Source of the DNA: an uncultured Prochlorococcus sp.
GTDB lineage: Bacteria; Cyanobacteriota; Cyanobacteriia; PCC-6307; Cyanobiaceae
Direction: 5' to 3'
NCBI GenBank assembly: GCA_902527105.1
Contig: CABZNT010000008.1
Location: forward strand, 1-54,253
DNA length: 54,253 nucleotides
Shown here: in pieces, positions 26,762-36,821 of the stretch
How the letters are laid out: each line of letters starts with the position of its first letter
How positions within the stretch are numbered: the stretch's first letter is position 1
Made by a program: the position numbers and the translations under genes
Notes under the pieces: generated by a model
Database searches by the model: none
Told to the model about the DNA's origin: nothing
Seen by the model: only the letters and a program-made list of their open reading frames with translations

Positions 26762-27991
26762 TTGAAAAATGCAAATTTAAAAACTTTTGAATTATCTCCT
26801 AAATATGAAAGGGATAATATCAAGTTAGGTTTATCAAGAATTAAAAAAGCACTTCAAGAACTTGGTAATCCTTGCAAGAATATCCCTGCCATACAGATTA
26901 TTGGAACCAATGGGAAAGGATCAATCGCGGCATATTTAGAAAGTATACTTTTTGAAGCTAAAAGGAATTTCGGTGTAACGACATCTCCTCATCTTTTGGA
27001 TGTATGCGAGAGGATTAGAGTTAATAAAAAAAATATCAAAAAAACTGATTTTGAAAAAATCTATAGATTAATAGAAAAAAATTTTTCAACATTTGAATTA
27101 ACTCCTTTTGAAAAAATCATTTGCTGCGCATTAAATTTTTTTGACCATCAAAAAGTTGAATTACTTATTCTTGAAGCTGGCTTAGGGGGACGATTAGACG
27201 CGACAACAGCACATAAATCTAGACCTATCATTGCCATTGGGAATATTGGCTTAGACCATAAAGAATTTCTCGGAGATACTATTGAAAAAATTGCCCAAGA
27301 AAAATTAGCAGTTATAGAAAAAAACTCAATTGTCATCTCATGCAATCAAAATAGTCAAGTTGAAAATTTAATAACCCAAAAAGTTAAAGAGGTTGGAGCA
27401 GAAATTATTTGGAAAGATTCAATTTCAAACAGCTATGAGCTTGGATTAAGAGGAATTTTTCAAAAGCAAAATGCATCAGTAGCCGTTGGAGCAATTGAAG
27501 CGCTGAATAATTTGGGATTCAATATAAAAGAAAAACACATATCTGAAGGCCTTAAAAAGACAACTTGGAACGGAAGGCTAGAAATAATAAATTATTTAAA
27601 CAAAGAAATTCTTGTAGACTGTGCGCACAATTATCCTGCTGCAAAAGCACTCTCTAATGAGCGAAGCAATTGGGAGAATGAAGATAAAGGAATTTATTGG
27701 ATTTTAGGTGTCCAAAGACAAAAAGATATTTACGCAATATTAAAAACACTTCTAAAGAAAAATGATCACTTATTACTTGTGCCAGTTCCAAACCAACCTA
27801 GTTGGCAATTAAATGATCTCTCTAAGATTAAAGAAATTGACTTCCAAAAAACAATTGAATTTAAAACTTTTGAACTTGCCATTGAGTATTTATTTTCTTT
27901 AAAAAAATGGCCGACAAATCATCCTGTTCTAACGGGTTCTATTTTTTTAGTTGCTGAATTTATTAAATTTACCAATAAACAGAAATGTTAA
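26762..27991 (+). CDS. folC: Dihydrofolate synthase / folylpolyglutamate synthase
   Basis: 409 residues. Mur-ligase-type ATP loop GTNGKGS (48-54), TSPHLLDVCERIR, LEAGLGGRLDATTA, NIGLDHKEFLG and VDCAHNYPAA. It adds glutamate to dihydropteroate and folates. The start is TTG 11 nt after argD; a nearby ATG is out of frame. The end overlaps the converging FAD oxidase by 4 bp. Confidence 0.93.
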   Translation: MKNANLKTFELSPKYERDNIKLGLSRIKKALQELGNPCKNIPAIQIIGTNGKGSIAAYLESILFEAKRNFGVTTSPHLLDVCERIRVNKKNIKKTDFEKIYRLIEKNFSTFELTPFEKIICCALNFFDHQKVELLILEAGLGGRLDATTAHKSRPIIAIGNIGLDHKEFLGDTIEKIAQEKLAVIEKNSIVISCNQNSQVENLITQKVKEVGAEIIWKDSISNSYELGLRGIFQKQNASVAVGAIEALNNLGFNIKEKHISEGLKKTTWNGRLEIINYLNKEILVDCAHNYPAAKALSNERSNWENEDKGIYWILGVQRQKDIYAILKTLLKKNDHLLLVPVPNQPSWQLNDLSKIKEIDFQKTIEFKTFELAIEYLFSLKKWPTNHPVLTGSIFLVAEFIKFTNKQKC

Positions 27992-29343
27992 ATATTAAAT
28001 TGTTCCTTAATTTCCCAACCTTCCAATTTTCCAGGATTTAATAGACCTTTAGGATCAAATTTTAATTTCGCTTTTACTTGATCTGCGTCAACCACTCCTA
28101 AGCCTCCACCTTCGACAGTTAAAACGTGGGGATTAAAAATAAACGCCCCAAGTTTCTTACAATCTTCCATTATTTCATTTAATTCATCTATCCCATTCCA
28201 CCTCAATACAGGTAAAGCCGCTAATCGCGGTGATCCTTGTTGAGAAACTGCCTCTAAATGCCAAAGAACTTTTCTACCCCATTTTTTCCTCAGAAAATTA
28301 ATCAATTCTAGTTCACTATTAAGTGGCAAAAGCATCTGTAAATAAGTCCAATTTTTATCCTTAGACCTCATATGAAGAGTTGTATGATTCCATACGACTT
28401 CAGAAATTCCATTAACGAGTTTTTCTTCTTCCCCAAGGAGGGTAAATTCAACTTTGAATTTTTTACAAATCAACTCGATCGTCTTTGTTCCTCCAAAAGT
28501 AGATTGAATTAATATCTTGTGACTTCTAGCATTACTTTTAAACCATTTTGGCATTTGATCTACAATTTCTTCTTCAAGAATTGCTCCTAGTTTCAGATCA
28601 ATTGCTGCGCTGGTGATAGTTTTTAATATTTCTATTGTTTTTTCAAACTCAATACAATCGATAACTATTGAATACCATTTACGTTTGATATCAGTAGCAA
28701 GTAGTAAAGAGGTAATTATTCCATTAGTCCCATAAGCATGATTAAGCGGTTCGGATTCTTCAGCATCAAATTTTAATAATTCAGGTTTTTCATTCATCGT
28801 GACTGCCTCTAAGCCAATAAGATTTCCTGGATCTCTTAAAAATCCCCACTTAATTGAACCAATACCTCCTGATCCACCTGCAATAAAACCTCCAATTGTT
28901 GCAGTTTTCCAAGTACTAGGAAGCAACCTCAATTCCCTCCCATATTTCTCTAATTGTTTATTCAAATCTCCCATAACACAGCCCGACTGTACTTTTACAA
29001 AACCTGTATCTAGATCAAATTCTTCTAACTTATTAAAGTGACTCATCTGCATTACAACTCCTTTAAACAATGGGACAGCTTGTCCATAATTACCTGTACC
29101 TGAACCCCTCAAAGTAAGTGGGATAGCAAATTCCCAACAAATTTCTGCTACTTCCTTTACTGCTCTGTGATCACTAGGTCTTACCACCAAATCAGCAATA
29201 CATTCGTCTAATTTTTCAGTAAGGATTGGAGAGTAGTTATAAAAATCTTTTGAAAGCCTTTTTATGTCAGATTTGGTTTCAATAATCTCTAAGTTCTTAA
29301 CTTCCCTAAATTTGTCTATAAATTTAAGAGTATTTGATGTCAT
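27988..29343 (-). CDS. FAD-binding oxidoreductase of the GlcD/FAD_binding_4 type
   Basis: 451 residues. PP-loop-type FAD domain: VRPSDHRAVKEVAEICWEF, RGSGTGNYGQAV (~98-109), GCVMGDLNKQL, and a Gly-rich IGGFIAGGSGGIGSI near residue 150. The C-terminal substrate domain ends FDPKGLLNPGKL, typical of 2-hydroxyacid or lactate/glycolate-type oxidases. It lacks any Fe-S motif. Substrate unknown. It lies 35 nt downstream of the amidohydrolase at 29379, probably in one transcript. Confidence 0.85.
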   Translation of the reverse strand: MTSNTLKFIDKFREVKNLEIIETKSDIKRLSKDFYNYSPILTEKLDECIADLVVRPSDHRAVKEVAEICWEFAIPLTLRGSGTGNYGQAVPLFKGVVMQMSHFNKLEEFDLDTGFVKVQSGCVMGDLNKQLEKYGRELRLLPSTWKTATIGGFIAGGSGGIGSIKWGFLRDPGNLIGLEAVTMNEKPELLKFDAEESEPLNHAYGTNGIITSLLLATDIKRKWYSIVIDCIEFEKTIEILKTITSAAIDLKLGAILEEEIVDQMPKWFKSNARSHKILIQSTFGGTKTIELICKKFKVEFTLLGEEEKLVNGISEVVWNHTTLHMRSKDKNWTYLQMLLPLNSELELINFLRKKWGRKVLWHLEAVSQQGSPRLAALPVLRWNGIDELNEIMEDCKKLGAFIFNPHVLTVEGGGLGVVDADQVKAKLKFDPKGLLNPGKLEGWEIKEQFNI

Positions 29344-29378
29344 TAATTAAATTCTTATCGTTTTGTATATAAATTAGC

Positions 29379-30617
29379 CTATTGGCAATATAAATCGCCT
29401 TTTATAAACACTTTTCTCTTTAAGGAACATGAAAAAACATCTGCCCATCTTTGTGCATCTAAAATCACAAAATCAGCAGGGCAGCCCTTTTTAATTAAAC
29501 CATCCCATTTTAAGTTTAATAATCTGCTTGGAGCTAAAAAAATAGAAGATAGAGTCATTCTCTCCCAGGGATTTAGTTGAAGCATAGGTATCGAGCAAGA
29601 CATCATATAAAAAGGGTCAAAATTACCAAATGGGTACCAAGGGTCTTGAACATTATCACTACCCAGCGATACATCCACATGTGTTTTTTGTAATTGCTTT
29701 ATTGGCGCAACTGGTCTTTTTAATGATGTAGTTTTATTACTTCGATTGAGTAGCCAAAAATTTGTTAGGGGTAAAGCGATAACCTTAATATTTTTTTCAG
29801 CCATTTTTTCTCCTAAATTTACAATTTCTCTATGACTTAGAGAAATAAGACTACTCAAATGACTACAAGTGATTGGAATACTATTAATTTTTAAATTTTC
29901 CATTGTTTTTAATAAAACTTTTATTCCTGCTCCAGGCTCAATAATTGACTCATCTATATGCAAATCAATTTCTAATTTATATTTACTCGCCAGAAGAAGC
30001 ATCTTTGCGAGAAATTTGCTTGTATTTTTTTTATTGAAAGGCGGTACAATAACACCTCCTAAAATTCCTCCATTTGAGGAAAATATTTTTGCCAACTCTT
30101 CTCCATTATCTGTATCCCAGAATTCCAACGGGGCTAGAGCAACGAATTGTAAAGCCAACTCAGATGAAAATTTTTGTTGTAATTTAAAAAGTTCAATCCA
30201 AATATCCATAGATTGATTTTTGTATGTATCAATATGACTTCTAATAGCTCGATATCCATTTTGTATGGCAAGTTTTAATGATTTCTCAACTCTTTCAAGA
30301 ACCTTATCTGTAGTTCTAGTTTTATGTTCTTCAAGATTTACTGATAGTGCTCCTTCATAGTTTGATTCCAGATTAGGAAAGTCTGCCCATATAAATGATT
30401 TATCAAAATGCGAATGCGTTTCTACAAATCTTGGGAATAAAATATTTTTTGGTTTTATAACTTTATTTTTTAAAGGCTTTAATTCAGAAACAAATCCATC
30501 TTTCCAACTAATGGAAACAGAACATAAATCCTCTACATCAATAATGAGGTTATTTATATCTTCTATTAAACAAAGGCTTCTGGGAATAAGAACCTCGGCT
30601 GTGCCAGAGTTACTCAA
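29379..30617 (-). CDS. Cytosine-deaminase-like amidohydrolase
   Basis: 412 residues. Metal-site residues match the CodA/AtzC group: H68 and H70 in THSHFDKS, H220 and E223 in LHIDES, H253 in CSHLSS, and D321 in LGSDNVQDPWYPFG. It probably hydrolyses a C-N bond in a pyrimidine or other N-heterocycle; the substrate cannot be read from the sequence. The start is TTG. The pairing with a downstream FAD oxidase may hint at a small catabolic or salvage step. Confidence 0.85.
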   Translation of the reverse strand: MSNSGTAEVLIPRSLCLIEDINNLIIDVEDLCSVSISWKDGFVSELKPLKNKVIKPKNILFPRFVETHSHFDKSFIWADFPNLESNYEGALSVNLEEHKTRTTDKVLERVEKSLKLAIQNGYRAIRSHIDTYKNQSMDIWIELFKLQQKFSSELALQFVALAPLEFWDTDNGEELAKIFSSNGGILGGVIVPPFNKKNTSKFLAKMLLLASKYKLEIDLHIDESIIEPGAGIKVLLKTMENLKINSIPITCSHLSSLISLSHREIVNLGEKMAEKNIKVIALPLTNFWLLNRSNKTTSLKRPVAPIKQLQKTHVDVSLGSDNVQDPWYPFGNFDPFYMMSCSIPMLQLNPWERMTLSSIFLAPSRLLNLKWDGLIKKGCPADFVILDAQRWADVFSCSLKRKVFIKGDLYCQ

Positions 30618-30744
30618 ATTTTTAAATTTTCTCTTATTCTAAATCATAAAAAAATTTACTGAATTGAAAAATAATTCAAATTTCGCTAAAAGATAAAAAT
30701 AACTATGAAAAATTACCCTCGAGTTGTTAAATTTATAAATGTGA

Positions 30745-30818
30745 GGCGGGCGTCGCCAAGTGGTTAAGGCAGCGGCTTGTGGCGCCGCTATTCGGGGGTT
30801 CGAATCCCCTCGCTCGCC
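30745..30818 (+). tRNA. tRNA-His (anticodon GTG)
   Basis: The acceptor stem GCGGGCG (30746-30752) pairs with CGCTCGC (30811-30817). The encoded G at 30745 faces C73 at 30818, the extra G-1:C73 pair of histidine tRNAs. Anticodon stem GCGGC/GCCGC with loop TTGTGGC gives GTG. T-loop is TTCGAAT. CCA is not encoded. Single gene, 73 bp before miaB. Confidence 0.97.
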
Positions 30819-30890
30819 CTCAATAAAATTGCAGCAAAATTTTTTAAATTGTAATTTTGAATTAAATAATCATAAAAAATTCCTAGCAAA

Positions 30891-32282
30891 GTGCTAACGA
30901 AAACAAAAACAGAAAAAATTTTTCAAAAGAATTCAACTACTGGCAGTTATTGGATAACCACATTTGGATGCCAAATGAACAAGGCTGATTCTGAGAGAAT
31001 GGCTGGGACATTAGAGAAAATGGGATATACCAGAGCAGATAATGAATTAAATGCCGATTTGGTCTTGTACAATACATGCACAATCAGAGATAATGCGGAG
31101 CAAAAAGTTTATAGCTTTTTAGGAAGACAAGCAAAAAGAAAGCACAAAACACCTAGCTTAAAACTTGTTGTTGCAGGTTGCCTTGCTCAACAAGAGGGAG
31201 AGTCCTTACTAAGAAGAGTCCCAGAACTTGATTTGGTTATGGGACCTCAACACGTAAATAATCTTGAGAATCTTCTGGGGAAAGTTGATTTAGGAAATCA
31301 AGTTGCTGCCACAGAAGAAACCTTCATTTCTGAAGACATAACAAGTGCCAGAAGAGAAAGCTCTATCTGCGGCTGGGTTAATATTATTTATGGATGTAAT
31401 GAAAGATGTTCATATTGTGTGGTTCCCTCTGTCAGAGGAAAAGAGCAATCAAGATATCCAACTGCGATAAAAAATGAGATTCAAAAATTATCTGAAGATA
31501 ATTTTAAAGAAATTACTCTTTTGGGTCAGAACATTGATGCTTATGGTAGAGACCTTCCAGGAACGACAAAAGAGGGGAGAAAAGAGAATACTCTGACTGA
31601 TCTTTTATATTATATCCATGATGTTGAAGGAATTCGCAGAATAAGATTTGCTACTAGTCATCCAAGATATTTTTCAAAAAGGTTGATTCAAGCTTGTTTT
31701 GAACTTGATAAAGTCTGTGAACATTTTCATATCCCCTTCCAAAGTGGAAATGATGAAATTTTAAAGCAAATGTCCAGAGGATATACCATCAAAAAGTATA
31801 AAAATATCATCGAGAATATAAGATCACTAATGCCAGATGCATCAATCACAGCTGACGCAATAGTTGCTTTCCCAGGAGAAACCGAACAACAATATCAAGA
31901 TACATTAAAACTAATATCAGAAATTGGCTTTGATCAAGTGAATACAGCAGCATACTCTCCAAGACCGAACACCCCTGCAGCAGTTTGGTCTAATCAACTT
32001 TCGGAAGAGGTGAAAAAAGCTAGATTGCAGGAAATTAATGATTTGGTCGAGAAAACTGCTAGGAGTAGAAATCAGAGATATATCAAAAATATCGAAAGCG
32101 TTTTAGTTGAAGGTTTAAATCCAAAAAATTCCTCGCAAATTATGGGTAGAACCAGAACAAATCGATTAACTTTCGTAGAGATTCCTAAAAATATTAACTT
32201 TAATTTTTCATTAGGAGATGAGATAGATGTCCTAATAAATGAAGCAAGACCTTTTTCTTTAACAGGTGAACTTTATTTATGA
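30891..32282 (+). CDS. miaB: tRNA-2-methylthio-N6-dimethylallyladenosine synthase MiaB
   Basis: 463 residues, GTG start. Three N-terminal cluster cysteines C27, C63 and C97; radical-SAM motif C169-x3-C173-x2-C176 (CNERCSYC); C-terminal TRAM domain. It adds the methylthio group at A37 of tRNAs reading UNN codons. ddl follows 11 nt later, miaB being first in a run that continues to ftsQ. Confidence 0.96.
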   Translation: MLTKTKTEKIFQKNSTTGSYWITTFGCQMNKADSERMAGTLEKMGYTRADNELNADLVLYNTCTIRDNAEQKVYSFLGRQAKRKHKTPSLKLVVAGCLAQQEGESLLRRVPELDLVMGPQHVNNLENLLGKVDLGNQVAATEETFISEDITSARRESSICGWVNIIYGCNERCSYCVVPSVRGKEQSRYPTAIKNEIQKLSEDNFKEITLLGQNIDAYGRDLPGTTKEGRKENTLTDLLYYIHDVEGIRRIRFATSHPRYFSKRLIQACFELDKVCEHFHIPFQSGNDEILKQMSRGYTIKKYKNIIENIRSLMPDASITADAIVAFPGETEQQYQDTLKLISEIGFDQVNTAAYSPRPNTPAAVWSNQLSEEVKKARLQEINDLVEKTARSRNQRYIKNIESVLVEGLNPKNSSQIMGRTRTNRLTFVEIPKNINFNFSLGDEIDVLINEARPFSLTGELYL

Positions 32283-32293
32283 TTTTTTTCTAA

Positions 32294-33361
32294 ATGATCG
32301 GGGGTAAGAAAAAATGTATTGGATTAATATTTGGCGGGAATTCCAATGAACATCAAGTATCGATATCCTCTGCGAAAACCGTTTATCAAGCATTTAATTC
32401 AGAGAAAAACAAAGAACGCTTTAAAGTTAAATCCTTTTACATAAACAAGTCTGGAGATTGGCTTGATAGTGAAAGTTCAGAAAAAATCCTAATTGAAGAA
32501 ATTGAAAAAAATAAAACAAAAAAACAAGAAATTTTTAATCAAGAAAAAATTAACTTCCTTGACGGTATTGAATTTCAAAATATTGATGTTTGGTTTCCTC
32601 TTTTACATGGATTTAATGGTGAAGACGGATCAATTCATGGATTACTTAGATTTACAAAGAAACCTTTAGTCGGATGCGGAATTATTGGGTCTGCACTTGG
32701 AATGGATAAAATATTGATGAAAACAATTTTTTCAAATCTTAAACTTCCACAAGTTAATTATCTAGTTTTTCAAAATGAAGATATCAACGATAAGGAAGTT
32801 AAAAATAAAATTATTAATGAAATTTTAAAAAAATTTAATTTTCCTTTTTTTATTAAACCATCGAACTCTGGATCATCTCTTGGCATCTCCAAAGTCCTAA
32901 ATGAATCAGAAATATCACAAGCATTAGAAAAGGCTTGGGAAATAGATCCAAGAATCTTAATAGAGGAAGGTTTAGAGGTAAGGGAGATTGAATGCGGCAT
33001 TATTGGGAATTCAAAACTCTTAACCTCTGAGATAGGCGAGGTAGATTACGAAAGTGATTGGTATGATTACGATTCAAAATATTTCTCAAATAATAAAATA
33101 ATTATTCCAGCCGAAATAGATTCAAAAATCACGAAAGAAATTAAAGAAATTGCTATTAAAAGTTGTAGAGCTTTAAACATTTTTGGTTTTGCAAGAGTAG
33201 ATTTCTTTTTAGAAAAATCTTCAAATAAAATTTTGCTAAATGAAATTAATACAATTCCTGGTTTTACAAAAAACAGTATGTTTCCAATGCTTTGGGAAGC
33301 TTCAGGTTTAAAAATTGAACAACTTGTGGCTAAACTGGTAGATATATCTTTAGATTTGTAA
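32294..33361 (+). CDS. ddl: D-alanine--D-alanine ligase
   Basis: 355 residues. N-terminal IFGGNSNEHQVSISSA; ATP-grasp core FFIKPSNSGSSLGISKV; metal site LLNEINTIPGFT; GEDGSIHG. Makes the D-Ala-D-Ala dipeptide for peptidoglycan. Followed by a membrane hypothetical and ftsQ in a ddl-X-ftsQ-ftsZ order. Confidence 0.96.
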   Translation: MIGGKKKCIGLIFGGNSNEHQVSISSAKTVYQAFNSEKNKERFKVKSFYINKSGDWLDSESSEKILIEEIEKNKTKKQEIFNQEKINFLDGIEFQNIDVWFPLLHGFNGEDGSIHGLLRFTKKPLVGCGIIGSALGMDKILMKTIFSNLKLPQVNYLVFQNEDINDKEVKNKIINEILKKFNFPFFIKPSNSGSSLGISKVLNESEISQALEKAWEIDPRILIEEGLEVREIECGIIGNSKLLTSEIGEVDYESDWYDYDSKYFSNNKIIIPAEIDSKITKEIKEIAIKSCRALNIFGFARVDFFLEKSSNKILLNEINTIPGFTKNSMFPMLWEASGLKIEQLVAKLVDISLDL

Positions 33362-33371
33362 TTTAAATCAT

Positions 33372-33782
33372 ATGTTGCATGGACTACTTTGGTTACCATT
33401 ACTTTTAATCTTCATTTTATTAACTGCACTTGGATGGTTAGAGAGAAGAAGGCAAAATCTTTTTAGAAGTTGGGCGAGTGATTCTGAACTGTGCAAGTTA
33501 GATAGTTCAGGTGCAGCGTCCTTAAAAGACGGGGAGTTAAAGTGGAGCGCATTTGAAGCTGGTAAATTTGAAGAAAAAGATTGTTTTACAATCAAGAAAC
33601 TGGAGTTAGTTGAATTAATGGCACTAACTTCAGGAGAAGCTCCTCTAACAAATGAATCTCAAGGTAAGTGCAGGTTGAGATTAGTAGGAGACGGGAAAGA
33701 GATGGATGTACCATTTTCAGATGCAGAGCAAGCGAGAAAATGGATGGATCAACTCATGGAAAAAGCTCGATGTGATTTGTGA
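33372..33782 (+). CDS. Membrane-anchored conserved hypothetical protein between ddl and ftsQ
   Basis: 136 residues. An N-terminal membrane helix (LLWLPLLLIFILLTALGWL, ~5-23) is followed by a basic ERRRQ flank. The soluble part is mixed alpha/beta with a KDGELKWSAFEAG segment and RLVGDGKEMDVPFSDAEQA, recalling a PH-like or small barrel fold (inference). No family name recalled. Its stop overlaps the ftsQ start in GTGA, so it is coupled to ftsQ, and its placement suggests a cell-wall or division role. Confidence 0.85.
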   Translation: MLHGLLWLPLLLIFILLTALGWLERRRQNLFRSWASDSELCKLDSSGAASLKDGELKWSAFEAGKFEEKDCFTIKKLELVELMALTSGEAPLTNESQGKCRLRLVGDGKEMDVPFSDAEQARKWMDQLMEKARCDL

Positions 33783-34504
33783 AAAACAAAAAAGTAATCA
33801 AAAATAGAAGCTTTTTTTTTCTAATTTCATTTTTATTTTTAACAAGTATATTAAGCACAAAAACTCTCAAAAAAGTTGATACTCAGGACATTAGGATTTT
33901 TGGTAGTAAATTATTTTCACGGAATGATCTGGTAAAAAATTCATCTTTAAATTTTCCTATCCGATTAATTTTTGTTGAAACTAATTTGTTAGAAAAAGAG
34001 TTAAAACAAAATTTATCTCTCAAGAATGTTTCGGTAAACAGAGAATTATTTCCATTTGGTTTGAAAGTGCATATTAATTCAAGAATTCCAAAGGCTTATG
34101 GTGAGAGAATATTAAACGACGAAAAAATATTAGGCTTCATTGATAAAGATGGATTTTTTATAAATAAACAAAATGTGGATGAAAAAAATTTGCATAAATT
34201 AACCATAAAAGTTTTTGGATGGAAAGAAAAATTTAAAAAAATATTATCTGAAATTTTCATAGCTATAGATAATTATGAATTAGAGATAGTTAAAATAACT
34301 TTCTCACCCGATGGGTTTCTAAGTGTTGAGGAAAAAGATTTAAAAACAATATTCTTAGGATTTAAGCCAAATTTAATCAACTATCAGTTACAAATAATCA
34401 ATAACCTTAAAAATGAAGTTAAGAAAAATAGCTTTTCAAAAAAAATAGATAATATTGATCTTACAAATCCAGATAAACCAAAAATAAAAGTGTTCAAACC
34501 CTAA
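33779..34504 (+). CDS. ftsQ: Cell division protein FtsQ/DivIB
   Basis: 241 residues, GTG start. Short basic cytoplasmic start, one membrane helix (~12-26), then a POTRA domain (DIRIFGSKLFSRNDLVKN to NSRIPKAYGE, ~37-105) and an FtsQ beta domain ending NIDLTNPDKPKIK. It links early and late divisome proteins in the periplasm. Assignment rests on topology, POTRA pattern and position just before ftsZ. Confidence 0.88.
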   Translation: MKNKKVIKNRSFFFLISFLFLTSILSTKTLKKVDTQDIRIFGSKLFSRNDLVKNSSLNFPIRLIFVETNLLEKELKQNLSLKNVSVNRELFPFGLKVHINSRIPKAYGERILNDEKILGFIDKDGFFINKQNVDEKNLHKLTIKVFGWKEKFKKILSEIFIAIDNYELEIVKITFSPDGFLSVEEKDLKTIFLGFKPNLINYQLQIINNLKNEVKKNSFSKKIDNIDLTNPDKPKIKVFKP

Positions 34505-34647
34505 TATTTGAAAAAGGATTTTGAGTAATTTTTTTTAATTATTGTAGTGTTGATATGGGTTTTGCATTCAAAACAAAATATTTTATAAATAAATATTTTT
34601 AGGATTTTCCTCAACAAATTCCTACAGATGAGCTCAGTAAGTTCATA

Positions 34648-35799
34648 ATGCACCCAATACTAGTAATAGATCCCTATCAAGAGATGAGCTTCGGTAACAA
34701 TCCAAACTTTGATCAATCGAGAGAAATCCTTCCAAGCCAAAACGCCAAAATAGAAGTTATTGGTGTAGGTGGTGGTGGCAGTAATGCAGTTAATAGAATG
34801 ATAAATAGTGATTTAGAAGGTGTTTCATTCCGAGTGCTAAATACCGATGCACAAGCCCTACTACAATCTTCTGCAGAGAGCAGGGTTCAACTTGGACAAC
34901 ACCTTACTAGAGGCTTAGGAGCAGGTGGGAACCCAAGTATTGGTCAAAAAGCTGCCGAAGAATCTAAAGAAGAGCTTCAACAAGCTCTTGAGGGATCTGA
35001 TCTAGTTTTCATAGCTGCTGGAATGGGTGGAGGAACGGGTACAGGTGCAGCTCCCGTAGTCGCAGAAGTTGCCAAACAAAGTGGTGCATTAACAGTAGGT
35101 ATAGTAACCAAACCATTTTCTTTTGAAGGGAAAAGAAGAATGCGTCAAGCAGAAGAAGGAATCGCAAGACTAGCTGAGAACGTGGATACTCTTATAGTTA
35201 TTCCAAATGACCGATTAAAAGACGTTATAGCAGGCGCTCCCCTTCAAGAAGCATTTAGGAATGCTGATGATGTTTTGAGGATGGGAGTAAAAGGTATCAG
35301 TGACATAATTACTTGTCCAGGATTAGTTAACGTTGATTTCGCAGATGTAAGATCGGTTATGACGGAAGCAGGAACTGCTCTTCTAGGAATAGGTATTGGT
35401 TCAGGAAGATCGAGAGCTTTAGAGGCAGCACAAGCAGCAATGAATAGTCCTTTACTAGAAGCAGCTAGAATTGATGGGGCTAAAGGCTGCGTTATAAATA
35501 TTACTGGTGGCAAAGATATGACACTAGAAGATATGACCTCTGCATCTGAAATTATTTATGATGTTGTTGATCAAGAAGCAAACATTATTGTAGGTGCAGT
35601 GGTCGATGAAGCAATGGAAGGAGAGATACAAGTTACTGTAATTGCTACAGGATTTGAAACTAATCAACCATTAAACCAACAAAGAATAAAAAACAGGTTA
35701 TCAAATCAACCAATATATAATTTTTCAGATAATAAAGAATCTGGAGCTAGTATTCCTGAGTTTTTGAGATTAAGGCAAAATAAAAAAGATATTGGTTAA
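34648..35799 (+). CDS. ftsZ: Cell division protein FtsZ
   Basis: 383 residues from ATG 34648, or 371 from the second Met (ATG 34684, MSFGNN), the more familiar Prochlorococcus start. GTPase motifs GGGGSN (41-46), NTDAQAL, GGGTGTG (127-133); C-terminal partner-binding peptide IPEFLRLR. Forms the Z ring. The 143-bp gap after ftsQ should carry its own promoter. The stop lies 13 bp from the 3' end of the opposing SRP RNA. Confidence 0.97.
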   Translation: MHPILVIDPYQEMSFGNNPNFDQSREILPSQNAKIEVIGVGGGGSNAVNRMINSDLEGVSFRVLNTDAQALLQSSAESRVQLGQHLTRGLGAGGNPSIGQKAAEESKEELQQALEGSDLVFIAAGMGGGTGTGAAPVVAEVAKQSGALTVGIVTKPFSFEGKRRMRQAEEGIARLAENVDTLIVIPNDRLKDVIAGAPLQEAFRNADDVLRMGVKGISDIITCPGLVNVDFADVRSVMTEAGTALLGIGIGSGRSRALEAAQAAMNSPLLEAARIDGAKGCVINITGGKDMTLEDMTSASEIIYDVVDQEANIIVGAVVDEAMEGEIQVTVIATGFETNQPLNQQRIKNRLSNQPIYNFSDNKESGASIPEFLRLRQNKKDIG

Positions 35800-35812
35800 A
35801 AGGTAAAATAAA

Positions 35813-35909
35813 GTGACTCGGTTATCTCGCCTGCCTCAAGCATCCCTTGTGGCTGCTACCTTCCGGTCCTGACCAGGTTTAGGCGTTAAAACCGCGAAAG
35901 GCCGAGTCA
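35813..35909 (-). ncRNA. ffs: Signal recognition particle RNA (small bacterial type)
   Basis: The minus strand carries the conserved apical domain (CCTGGTCAGGACCGG, then AAGGTAGCAGCCA), the Ffh-binding hairpin. The ends pair over 8-9 bp (CCGAGTCA at 35902-35909 with TGACTCGG near 35814-35821). The terminal stem followed by TTTATTTT on the minus strand likely serves as its terminator. Length ~97 nt fits bacterial SRP RNA. Its protein partner Ffh is at 7762-9231. Confidence 0.95.
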
Positions 35910-35911
35910 GA

Positions 35912-35917
35912 ATTATA
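35912..35917 (-). promoter_or_regulatory. -10 element of SRP RNA
   Basis: A perfect TATAAT on the minus strand ends 2-4 bp before the start of the paired SRP RNA stem, placing the likely transcription start within a few bases of 35906-35908. No clear -35 is seen upstream. Confidence 0.55.
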
Positions 35918-35956
35918 ATAGCAATTCTTGATTAAAAAAGATACATAAAATTTATT

Positions 35957-36730
35957 ATGTTGCCTTCTGACCTAGTTAATTATAAAAAAAAATCTCGAAA
36001 AATTATTGCATTAACTGCATGGGACTCCATATCAGGATCTATTGCAGAACAAGCCAATGTTGATCTCGTCCTAGTAGGAGATTCCTTAGCAATGGTCTGC
36101 TTAGGTTACAAATCGACATTGCCATTAACTTTAGAGAATATAATTTATCATACTAATGCTGTTTCAAGAGGATTTAAAAAGAAAATTGAGGAACAACCTT
36201 TGGTCGTTTCAGATATGCCTTTTCTAACTTACCAATGTGGAGAGGATAAAGCTGTTGAATATGCAGGGAAAATTATTCAGAGCACTTATGCAAAAGCTGT
36301 AAAGGTAGAGGGAGCTGAACCAGAAATACAAAAAGTTATTTCTAGATTAATAAGAATGGGAATTCCTGTAATGGGTCATATCGGTCTTACGCCACAAAGC
36401 TATCTAAATATTGGATTAAAGAAACAAGGAGAAAGCTTAGCTAGCCAAGAAAAAATTAAAAGAGAGGCTTCAATTCTTGAAAAATTAGGATGTTTTTCAA
36501 TAGTTCTTGAACATATTCCTGATTTGCTTGCTAAAGAAATACAAAATTCTTTGACAATTCCCATAATAGGAATCGGTGCAGGTAATTATTGTGATGGGCA
36601 AGTAAGAGTTACTGCAGATTTGTTAGGCCTCAATGATGATCAGCCACCATTTTGCAAACCGATTATCCAAGGGAAGAAATTACTTAAGGATAAATTAAAA
36701 GAATGGGTAGACTTTGAAAGACTTAACTAA
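35957..36730 (+). CDS. panB: 3-methyl-2-oxobutanoate hydroxymethyltransferase
   Basis: 257 residues. Motifs LTAWDSISGSIAEQ, LVGDSLAMV, MPFLTYQ, VKVEGAE, GHIGLTPQS and IPIIGIGAG. First step of pantothenate synthesis (ketopantoate). Slightly shorter than E. coli PanB but with all core motifs. Stands alone between the SRP RNA and a small minus-strand gene. Confidence 0.95.
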   Translation: MLPSDLVNYKKKSRKIIALTAWDSISGSIAEQANVDLVLVGDSLAMVCLGYKSTLPLTLENIIYHTNAVSRGFKKKIEEQPLVVSDMPFLTYQCGEDKAVEYAGKIIQSTYAKAVKVEGAEPEIQKVISRLIRMGIPVMGHIGLTPQSYLNIGLKKQGESLASQEKIKREASILEKLGCFSIVLEHIPDLLAKEIQNSLTIPIIGIGAGNYCDGQVRVTADLLGLNDDQPPFCKPIIQGKKLLKDKLKEWVDFERLN

Positions 36731-36821
36731 CCCGACCCATTTTGTCATAATTAGAGATTCTCTGAGAACGTAGTATTAGCAATAGTTTATAAGGGTATGA
36801 AGTATCCAGTAATCCTTTAAT

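Noticed and set aside
35244..35513. Minus-strand ORF inside ftsZ, and similar antisense ORFs in era, phoH, ilvC, glgX and the MFS gene
   Set aside because: These are long only because of codon structure on the coding strand; they have no domain features and overlap well-established genes.
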